DNA of 64,000 nucleotides from Lingula anatina. Taxonomy: Eukaryota; Brachiopoda; Lingulata; Lingulida; Lingulidae. The number at the start of each line of letters is the position of its first letter. The stretch's first letter is position 1. Shown one piece after another: positions 54,624-64,000 of the stretch. The DNA lies in assembly GCF_001039355.2 (NCBI RefSeq), contig NW_019775070.1:359585-423584 (forward strand). Direction: 5' to 3'. A program made the translations under genes and the position numbers. A model generated the notes under the pieces. It worked only from the letters and a program-made list of their open reading frames with translations. It did no database searches and was not told where the DNA came from.

Positions 54624-55939
54624 CACTGATGCTCATAAGTTAAGCAACACTATCTTATTTCTCGAATTTCTCAGCAACCAAAATTTTTATTGAGGCAAAA
54701 TTTTTTACAATAGCTAGATATTTCTCTTGTTTTTACTTTGACTTACTGGACCGTGACATTAGAGTACTATTTACTGTTGGACACGATAGAATATGCAATG
54801 GGGGTGCCACTTGCGAAAAACACAGTTTGGCTATGCCATGAGGAGCTTCCAGTTTGGCTTGTTTCATGGGCACAATTTGTTATTTTGGACCAACCAATGG
54901 TTAGAAGAGGACTCAACGAGGTAATCAGATGGCAAATAATGGAAAGCCATCGTGCTGGGGTGCCAAAGAGACAGATTGCAAGGCAACAAAAAAGCAGCAC
55001 CAAGTCAAGTGTCCAAGCTGGTAGCAAAAGGCGCCAAACTCAGCATGTATTGGACAAGCCTCTTTCTGGTAGACCAATATTAACCGACGCAAGAGATGAA
55101 GATATCTGGTTCGATTATGCCACAAGGACCAGTTCATTTCAGCCAAACAATCAAAAATTGCCACCATACGTCATTCACGGGAGGCGCCCTAGTCAACAAT
55201 ACAGAGACGAAATACCATTGGGGTGCATACAATCACACATTCAAGCAAATCCAGAAAGAAAAATCATTTTTGTGCAGGACAATGCGCCCATCCAGAAAGC
55301 ATGGTCCGTGCAAGACGCGCTGCAACAGCGCGGTATCCCACATTTGGATTGGCCTGCATATTTACCAATTCTCAGTGTAATCGAGCATGCTTAGAATATG
55401 ATTGACAGGGCAATAAATGAGAGACAGCCTCTAGTTAGAAACATTAGAGAGATCCAACAGGCAGTAAATAAAGAATGGAACCGGCTCTCAAAGCAAGATT
55501 GGCAGAATTTGGTGGCAAGTTGCTGGAGACAATGTGAAACTGTTGTTCAAAACCAGGGAAAGCACACCCGATATTTATTGCATAATAGGCGATTAATCAT
55601 CTATTATCTACAGTCTTCTATTATTAAAACTAATTCTTAGATGATCAAACTTTATTTTTTCATAATAAGCTGCATTAATCAGCACGTACTTTTTGCTGTG
55701 TGAGCATACTTTTTTGACACATGGTTTGGCATATTTAAGTACCGTTTGGTTAATAAAGTCATTTTGATTATTACAATAAGCTGTGTGATGTATTTCTTTA
55801 ACCAAAATGTTCAACTTGAATAAGTTCTTTATAAAATATGAAAGAAATATACATAATCCCACCAACAAATGAAATAATGATCATGATAGAAGAAACTTTT
55901 GAAAAAATCGGGGTGTTGCTTAACTTATGAGCATCAGTG
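54624..55939 (+). mobile_element. Tc1/mariner-type transposon, inactive copy
   Basis: Perfect 27-bp inverted ends (CACTGATGCTCATAAGTTAA plus GCAACAC, mirrored at 55913-55939) are flanked by TA at 54622-54623 and 55940-55941, the standard target of this superfamily. The element is 1316 bp and carries a broken transposase on the + strand. Confidence 0.93.
54738..55640 (+). pseudogene. Tc1/mariner transposase remnant
   Basis: The N-terminal part has a helix-turn-helix region (RWQIMESHRAGVPKRQIARQ) and the linker GRPILTDARDEDIW. The middle is deleted or scrambled, so the first catalytic Asp region is missing. The C-terminal part keeps QDNAP and IEH, with 34 residues between the Asp and the Glu (D34E spacing). 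A TAG stop follows the Glu at 55392-55394, where a Trp is usual, after which the frame continues (NMIDRAINERQ). It cannot make an active enzyme. Confidence 0.88.
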
Positions 55940-55941
55940 TA

Positions 55942-58900
55942 GCCCTACTGGTGATGAAAAATGGTTGTCAAATCTTTTTGTTTTACGAGAAAGGTTTCAT
56001 TTACAGTGTCGACGTCATAAACGGCGCTTCCATGGTACGAACTAAATCTGAAATGTAGCCAACTGTTAAAACATGAGTATCGAACGGCAGAATGAGCAAA
56101 TATACGGCTTATTCTTTACAAACTTAAAACAACACAGACCTGACAAATAGTCTCTTACAATCGTGTTGCAGTTAAATCTAAAATATATGAAATGCAGCAA
56201 TCACTAACATGAGTATAGTTCCGAATGGCAAAACTCGATCGATTCGAATGGTCTTCCAAGTTCAACAGTATGAAAACCACAGAAGGCGAAAAACGATGCG
56301 GCGGAAGCAAGCAGTGGTTTAAAAAGAATAAGAGTTCCTATGTAAAATTAAATGTCGTGAAATTAATACTTACTTACTTATCTGCTAATTGACCGTCACA
56401 CTGTCTCTCAGTAGCCACTGGAAATAGTCACCTAAGTTATCAGCATGCATCTGCCGCTTCCAGATGACAAATCTTGAGACTTTCCAGTGACAGTTGAAAC
56501 TCTGGATGGTACCCGTCTAGCTTGCTGGTAAGGGTGATGGTCTATGAATGTTTGTTTTTTTTTCTCTTAATTGATCTTCCAAGAAGTGTTGCATGCACAA
56601 GTAATTAACATAACACATTATTTGCAAATGATCCATTACTGAATTGAACACTGATGGTAATGGGCGTATCCTGCATATTTTCGTCCTAGCTGGGTTGCCT
56701 AGATGATCGGTAAATACCTGTAAAACCAATTAAAACTACTTTAGATTAATTACCACACTAGTATAAACCAATTTCATTTTTTTCCGTTATGCTGGGCTTT
56801 ATAATACCACACTTGCCTAACATAATGAAAAAATTGAAGGTTGGTCAATTGTCTTCGTGCCACTTTTCTGTTTTCCAGATAAAATTTGCCGTCTTTCATG
56901 GATGGTCGATAAATCACGTGCGTTTCATAACTCCGTTTTTTTATATCTCCCTATAAGTATTGACAAACAAATTTCCAATGTGACATTTCATATGAGTTAT
57001 TTAAGCCGCGTACTTATGTGCAAAATGACTGGAGTACAAACAGAATATTTGAGACCAATGCGAAGTGACTTGAAGATTTAATCGAAAGAACAACATCCCC
57101 TACTGACAGCAGAGGGGGAGAGTAACCTCCTTCACAACGCTCAGGACGCGCAGTATTGAGGTATAATCTTGTATTAAAACTAATTTTTCTATCTGATTAT
57201 AATGAATAAAGACGAAAAAATAGTGATTAATATTCTGGTGAATAAACATCGCCTACAGTAGCCCAATAAACCTTTTTTTAGCATTCGCGCTGGCTAGGTG
57301 CAACGTCTGTTCTGCGCTACTCTGCGTCTACTCTGTTTAAGGTTGGTACATTTCTTTATCGTGTATTACCTTGATTTTATTACAACTTATGAGAAACTTA
57401 ATCACAGTACCCAGGTGTGTTACTGACACCTGCGTAGCCAAATTGCCAGTGCACAGAATTCAAGAATTTATCAGGAAAAAAACACGTTAGTGTTTGGTAT
57501 TTGCACCTGCGAAAGAGATTATCGACGAGGGGGTGAAGGTCAACAACTCCAGGCCCCTGCGTCTAGAGTGGCATGATCTTACAATTCGTGCTTCCTCTTA
57601 AAAAGTGCCAATATCTTTAGAGTGATCGGTGTCAAAATCGTGGTGGAATGTTTTCTTTAATTCTAGCGAACTTTTTACGCTGCTGAAATCGGGCATTGAG
57701 TCTTGTTGTACAGCGACTTGGGAGGTGATGGGGTAAGTTAATTCACTGCTAAGTTTTCTTTGTTTTATTCTTCTTTTCCTGAAATTCAAAAATGCTTTTC
57801 TGTAACAAACCTCGAGGAGGTAAAATTGGATTCTGAGTTGGTGACATCTTGCTTTCTTCACCGGATACTTTGCAAACGATGTTTGGAATTTCCGGAGAGG
57901 TATTTTATAAAGTGATAAGTTTTCTTCAGCTTTAACGTGAATTAATTGTGTTGAACTTGAAGCCACTAAAATTTCATAAGGGCTTCCTTGACTCTGTCTC
58001 TTTGTCTCATACTAACCAATAAAACAAAATCCAAACGGTTCTGTTTTGGTTAGACGTATATATTTCATTAAATCTAGATTAAATCAAGTTCCCACCAAAG
58101 TTCTAATCCGAAACACGTAAGATGTACAAGAAAAAAGTTTAAGAGTGTGTTTCAGACTATGGTGAATAGAGAAGCCATTTGTTTATATCTGACGATATGG
58201 CAATATGCAATCTTTGTAAAATAATTGTCAAAATATGTGACATAAGTAAATAAAAGTGTTAGAAAAGGAAGAAAAAGGCGAAATCACGGCTCACTACCAG
58301 ACTTCTTGATATATTAGCTTGCAACAAGGGCAACAATGGTGTTATTTTTATTTTTCCCCCGTATAATTTTAACGGTAGTAGGCCTACAATGATATGAAAA
58401 ATGAATTTTATCCCCAGACTGCACAAACAAGGATAGTGAAATGGGTCCAATATCAACCAGTTAAAGGAAGCGAAATCAGAAAGAACATTTAATGTGTGTA
58501 AAATCTAGCAGGTTTTCACTGAGATAGATAAGATTGACCAGGATGTGCGCATGTCACTCGACTTCTTCGTTCGTCCTGTCTTCTCAGATAAACATCTTAA
58601 CTTCGTTAACTTGAAATCACGAGACAATCCCCGCACAGTCTAAACATCTGTGCATCTTAACTTCATTAGTCAACTACCCGGCACATACACACCCCCAGTG
58701 TTCTCCCCCCGTATAAAATGGTCTGATTGTGTGTGATAGCATCCATATCTGCTTATCATCCGCTGTATTAAATATGGAAAATACAATGACCATCTGAGGC
58801 CGCAGATTAGAACGACCAGATAGTGCAATAATATACCTGTAGATAGAGGACGGAGCACAGTTATCCTCCAAGAACGAAGCAGGAAGGGAAATTAAACGCA

Positions 58901-60228
58901 TTTTCCATACGAGCAACGAAAAGTGGAATTCGAGTCCAAGTGGACTTTATTGTACATAGAGATCGGCGCTTTGGGGACTAACAACCAGTTTGGAAAGCAT
59001 AGGTAAAGTATATAGTTTGATTGATTGTTAGACAAAGATGTGCAGATGCAAGGATTTGGCAATTTTTGTATTGTGGGGAAGTGCAAGGAGAGAGGCTATA
59101 CTTTATAAATGGCCTTTTCAATGTACGAATTGTAGTTAATAGAGGAGAAAAGCCATGGCAAAGAAAGCCAAGAGCGCGTACAGGCTATAAATCTACTCCC
59201 AACACATACCTGTAAAAAAGTATACAGTATATCTGTCCTAATATGCTTCTTTTTCTAAGAGAAATATAAGGCTTTCATCAATATGATCTTTGTGATTCAA
59301 TAAGATTCCAAATAATCGCTTTAGGCATTTAGAAATATAAAACGACTGCAGTGGATATGCATAGCTTTTCTCTAATGCCGCCAGGTGTCGTTACCTGCAA
59401 TACACCTTCATACGGACGTCACTATAATCCACTTAATGTCACATTTATACCCGTATTACATCCATGAATTTATAAAGCCATGGAAAAAACACACGAACCT
59501 CTGTAACACAGGAGGAATCTCCCAATCAAAATGTTTGGCTTCATTTCAACTCCTTAACCCGTGAAATCATCCTTTATGGAGAGGGTAGAGGAGGTCGGAG
59601 TTTGATAAAAATGTACCGGTTACCCCTCAGCGCGCGGAATCCCTCCTCCCCTCCTTCTCTTATTTAGCTGCCTGTCAGTCAAACGTCGGGTGTTTATTTT
59701 TTATCAGGTTTGACACTGGGGTGAGGGTGAGATACTTAATATAACCTTAAACAGGGGAGCTGAATCGCAGGCACGTGACCCCCAGGGCGATATCGAATCG
59801 GTCTTCTATTGTTGTGTCAATAAGGGGCTCTCCTCATTAATGAGAGTAATGCTGCTGCTGCGAACAAATACACAGTCGCAGGCAGAGTGAAAGGACGCGT
59901 TTTGTGCAGTGCTCCTGTGACAAAGCAGTACACACACGGCTAATTTGTATCTTGTGTACTTGAAGACATTAGGGTGACCAAGACTTACGGAGTAGATGGA
60001 CACGTGAATCACCAAGTCGTGTCTTTTCCATCCGTAGTAGTCTTGTTAACCAAGGATTATATCAGTATAGTTATTAGAACAGGTAGATTTATTGAAGACG
60101 CGGCAGCATTAACTTACCTGTGCTGACCGCTCGGATATTAGAACGTATTTAAATGACAGAAGCGGACGCGAGGAAAAAAGGACGCTAATAAGTACATGAA
60201 ATTGGGACTTGGGTTAAAGGACAGCCAT
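55942..60228. other. Intergenic region, no recognised gene
   Basis: Composition shifts to higher GC toward 60 kb. A 122-codon minus-strand frame (57598-57966) lacks an ATG at its start and any family resemblance. Bases 59560-60230, with CpG-containing and pyrimidine-rich stretches, could be a promoter or 5'UTR for the candidate exon at 60296. Confidence 0.5.
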
Positions 60229-60315
60229 ATGAAAAGTGGTGGTATTTACGACGACAGCGGCGTCGAGCGCGAAGACGAAGGCGGACGCCAACTGAATGGC
60301 CCATTCGGGCAATAA
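60229..60315 (+). other. Upstream ORF overlapping a candidate start
   Basis: A 28-codon frame, MKSGGIYDDSGVEREDEGG and on to a TAA stop, starts at 60229. It overlaps the ATG at 60296 in another frame. If transcribed it could dampen translation of the downstream frame. Confidence 0.3.
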
Positions 60316-60352
60316 AATGGACAGTTTGCTCGGACAGCTGAGGCAATCCGTG
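60296..60352 (+). CDS. Candidate first coding exon of an unidentified gene running off the window
   Basis: The ATG at 60296 (second in-frame ATG at 60317) opens 19 codons, MAHSGNKMDSLLGQLRQSV, ending exactly at a good donor (GTG|gtatgt). The GC- and CpG-rich 5' flank fits a promoter. The peptide is too short to assign, and no second exon was found before 64000. It could equally be chance. Confidence 0.3.
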
Positions 60353-61393
60353 GTATGTATCGAGACAGCTTGTATTTTACTTGTACAGAATGCTCAACGT
60401 CTGTTGCTCATTGCATGATGATAAATTTTTAATCACGAAAGATAAATGGCTATAAATAGTGGGAATCAACTCGCGAGTCTTATACCTTATTTCACTGCAA
60501 GTTCGATCTCCGCCCTTCCAGTGTTAGAGGTGTTGTCAAGTTGAAGATGTCGTTCATTACTTCACGGTAAGCCTAGCTTTACTCGACAAACAAGATAAAA
60601 CTCCTGGGGGAATTAGACACTTATCGACACGTTGCTGGTATTTTCTTAGTTTTTTATCCTGTTTAAATAACAGCGTATGTTTTGTAAAGGTATAATGTGA
60701 GAGGTTTTGTTGGTCGGTTTGGTGACTGTCCACTTGTGAAAATTTGCTGGCGACGGCCAAGGTGAATTTTTTATGGTCTCAGTGTTTCTAGTAAAAATCA
60801 ATATCATGTATTTTTGACGATGTGGCGTGATTGCTTGTACATTAATTTATTCCCCGTTTATAATGCAGATTGCACAGTTTTCTACAGCTAATGTGCTCAT
60901 ATTTTGAGTCAAAAGTTCAGGTGCTTATTAACTATTGCAGAAATTTAGCAAAATCACGAGAATGCGGGCACCAAAAGGTGATAGATTTTGTTCACGTGTC
61001 AGAATAGTGGCATAGGTGAAGTTTTCAGTGAATTGCCATCATATCTCAATGGCTCAACACTGCTAAGAAGGGAATGAGTGTATAATAAATGATAGGCGAC
61101 ACTAGTGAGTTGACATTGCTATGGACAATTTCTGTCAAGAACACTACAGTGAAGGATGCTTTGCAGTTGAAGTAGGATGAGCTGGCTTTAGATTACACCA
61201 GTTAGAACATGTCAGGTCTGTAAGGAAACAATTCTTGTGCGTGCCATGGCGTGTAAGTCTCATGACTTTTAACAATGAAATTGAGCCCTTTTTTTGGCAG
61301 ATGGCGTGCGATACGAGCCCTGCTGGGTGAATTGGTTTTTAATTGCAGTTGAAATGTACTTTGTTGTATTCAAAGAAAGGGGTTGTCGTCAAG

Positions 61394-61431
<38 letters not shown>

Positions 61432-64000
61432 GAAAACAACTGAGCACCCCTTAACATCAACTAAATCTCACAAAGTGATTTATCAAGCGAGATAGATAAG
61501 TTAAGATTTAATGGGACAACAACAGCCACAGCTTGTGAGAAAATTACGAGCAGTAGAACTTGTTTTCGTGTCTTTCTTTTTTCTTCCTCCGCCTCAAACG
61601 TGCAATTTAAACAGCATTAGCAATTATCTGAAGACGGGCACACAAAAAATAACACTTTTCACAAAGGCCTTCAAAGTGCAGCGATGCCATGTACAGGTTT
61701 TCCCAAATAATGCGAATTCTTTCCGCCCATGATTCCTGTTAAAGGGCCAACGTAACGTCACCAATGTAGCAGTTATCGGCACTTGAAAAGAGATACGATA
61801 AACGGGGACATAACACCAGTTTCGGGTAACCGCAGGTAGACATTAAATGTGAGGATATCTCCTTTCCATCTCATTCTCTCTCGCATGAATTGATGGAATT
61901 GTTCCCTTGATTGCACGATCTGGTGGGAAATCAGTAGAACGTGACCGCGTGTGCGCGTGATCGTCGTACGAAAGATGACGGCAAGATTTTTTCAAAAGAT
62001 ATGGCGTTTTTTCTCAAGCCTGTTGTCTTAGGTGCGGTGTCCATCTGACAATAAGGGAGTCAATTCATGTGGATATAGATAACTTCCCTTTCTCCTTATT
62101 CGTATGCGTATAGATATGACCATTCAAATTCTTAACAACCAACGGTCTGAACATGATCTAGGCGATGTGCTATTAACGTAGCTTGATTAAGTGACACTTA
62201 GCGAAGTGAAAGAAGCGAGGAAGGCCACTTTTCTCCTTGCCCCCGTCAAATTATACTTTGTATATTACCTCAACCGACTTGGCGGTTCCGTTAAAGGAAA
62301 TGTATACGTTCAGCACTGTATCCGTCGAATAATTGAGACGGAAATCACTGAGGAAGCGTTCACGATAACCGAAGAAATAGAATCCCGCTTTTCTGTTCAC
62401 GCTAATGAAGGAATTCTCCTCTCAAGTGACAGTTCTTTATGCATTGCCTAATCCAAATGAAACCTGTATGTCGGCGCTCTAATTAGTTTTCTCCTGAAGA
62501 AAGACTTTATTATTATTGATTTTTAAGGGAAGACGCATCAAACGTAACCTGGTAATTAGACAGGTGTCAGATAGCGAAGCCATTTAAAAGAAATAACAAC
62601 TGAAATCTTGGATTGAATGAAGGGAGGGTTTGGGAAGAGCGAGGGGGGGGGGCACCGAGCCAGAGCGACGGGACGACTATGTTTAAAAATGTTGACGAAA
62701 ACAATTTTAAAAATCAATCCGTATCGCCACAACAAACAAAATAAATAGACAGATGAGTAATAATTGTGCATTTAAACATTATCGGAAAATAAAATGCCCT
62801 TCTTACAAACCCAAACATGCGTCACGAACTACACGTCGTTGAACAAATTTCGATAAAACGTCGGGTGTTACGTGCACTGCACTCGAGAGAGGTGAGCAAG
62901 TTTTTAGATCAATGCTTACTTCACATGGGGCCCTACACAGAATAGTCTGCGGTTGAGCTCGTTAAATATCCAAATTTGAACTTCAACACGGACCACCCCC
63001 AGTCGCAATCAACGCCATCATTAAAATTAATGAACCCCTATTATAAAAGCATTGTTACATGGCGCTGCGTCAATTCAACAACAATGGCGTGGATTGTATT
63101 GATTTCTTCGCGGATCATTTCACGTTTAATACTAACTGCACTGGCTGCCTGGGTAATAATGTAGCTGCACTTCACTTTTGCTGTGCCATCACCCGGGCTC
63201 TGTGTCTGGGGCGTGGGTGCTTGGCCGGTCATATTGGATCGAAGGGAGTGGGGTTCAGGGTGAAGGGGGCGGGGGGCGGGGGTGCACTCAGAGGCCCTAT
63301 ATTGTGTACCTAACGGCTGTGTACCATCTGGTTATATTGGTGCCTGGGTGAGGAGCGGGGGATGAGGGGAGGGGGGAGGGGAGAATACAAGAAACCCACA
63401 CGTGTGGTCTGGTTATGTAACTGAGACAGATCATGAACTTGGAGACCTTCGTGATTTTGAGACCCCCCACCGTAAGCCGCTCTCCCTCTCTCTGGTTGTC
63501 AGACCCTCCCCGGCGCGAAGTGTACGTATTTGCGTTATGCGGGCTGATGCATACACTCATTAATAACCTTTATGAAGACCGTATCATTAGTGTCTGTTGC
63601 ATTTTCCTCCTTACTAAGGCCAATACATTGCAATCCTTAGTGGGAGGTCCATACAAAGTATTTTTCACTTTGTGGATGACTCCTGCGGTGGCTTGTCATT
63701 CTATGTAAACATTTCGAAGGCGAGAAACATTAATTCATATCCATGTAGTGCTAACAAAGGTATAGACTACGCCGAGAAGCTCTGAATGACCCTTTTATCG
63801 TTATGTCTCCCCTGTACCCCCTCCGTCTATCCCCCCCTTCAACGCCCCTTTACGTGTTATCATGCCCCCACCCCCTGGGTTTGGGCCCAAAGTTCAGTTT
63901 TACCAGAAATCTTTAGCCTAAAAATTGGTTCTGAACTTTTTGATAAGGTTTATTTTAGTTCAAAACAGAATCTTACGTAGACCAACATTAGTCCCCTATA
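60353..64000. other. Possible first intron or intergenic DNA, no recognised exon
   Basis: It contains a (CT)n tract (61396-61428), G-rich runs (62641-62652, 63264-63284, 63356-63382) and several short frames without family features (for example 62191-62451). Confidence 0.5.
61396..61428. repeat. (CT)n microsatellite
   Basis: About 16 CT repeats. Confidence 0.95.

Noticed and set aside
57598-57966. 122-codon minus-strand frame
   Set aside because: It begins at a GTG, has no recognised motif, and no partner exon was found. It may be an internal exon but cannot be supported.
62191-62451. 86-codon plus-strand frame
   Set aside because: No family resemblance and no promoter or splice support.

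Overview
This is a window of AT-rich animal (metazoan) nuclear DNA. It has spliced genes with GT-AG introns, long introns, AT microsatellites, MITEs and a decayed Tc1/mariner element. The protein families (FGD RhoGEF, LAMTOR5, F-box/WD40, cytoplasmic dynein light chain, ASB ankyrin/SOCS-box, death domain, SH2) are general to animals. Gene density, allelic-looking duplications and TTA/TAA-flanked MITEs suit a highly heterozygous marine invertebrate, for example a lophotrochozoan or invertebrate deuterostome. The phylum cannot be fixed from the sequence alone. The assembly has one 952-base gap (21005-21956) and three single-N joins (38762, 42375, 45631).

Layout. (1) 194-7546, +: 3' part of an FGD5/6-type RhoGEF, with PH1, FYVE and PH2. 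Two neighbouring exons between FYVE and PH2 look mutually exclusive. (2) 7547-14875: intergenic and 3'UTR sequence with a MITE and TA repeats. (3) 14876-20887, -: a five-exon, 911-aa gene that joins an N-terminal MyD88/IRAK-type death domain, a probable ubiquitin-like module, a long Ser/Pro-rich linker and a C-terminal SH2 domain. This is the most unusual gene in the window. (4) 22873-24374, -: a complete four-exon LAMTOR5. (5) 29357-39796, +: a twelve-exon F-box protein with seven WD40 repeats and a long unique N-terminus. (6) 42.1-49.4 kb, +: a dynein light chain (DYNLL) locus with three coding copies. Copies 1 and 2 lie in a ~3 kb duplicated block bounded by single Ns and are probably two haplotypes. 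Copy 3 is a real second paralogue. (7) 50564-53411, +: a complete five-exon ASB13-like gene. (8) 54624-55939: a dead Tc1/mariner copy with intact 27-bp inverted repeats and a TA target. (9) 56-64 kb: more GC-rich sequence with one candidate first coding exon at 60296-60352, preceded by an overlapping upstream ORF, and otherwise no recognised gene.

The genes do not form an operon. By family knowledge they cover actin/Cdc42 signalling (FGD), mTORC1 scaffolding (LAMTOR5), SCF and Cullin-RING ubiquitin ligase substrate receptors (F-box/WD40, ASB), motor-complex hub protein (DYNLL), and a putative innate-immune or phosphotyrosine adaptor (DD-SH2). All exon boundaries were derived by eye from reading-frame phase and GT/AG sites. 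No alignment or RNA evidence was available.
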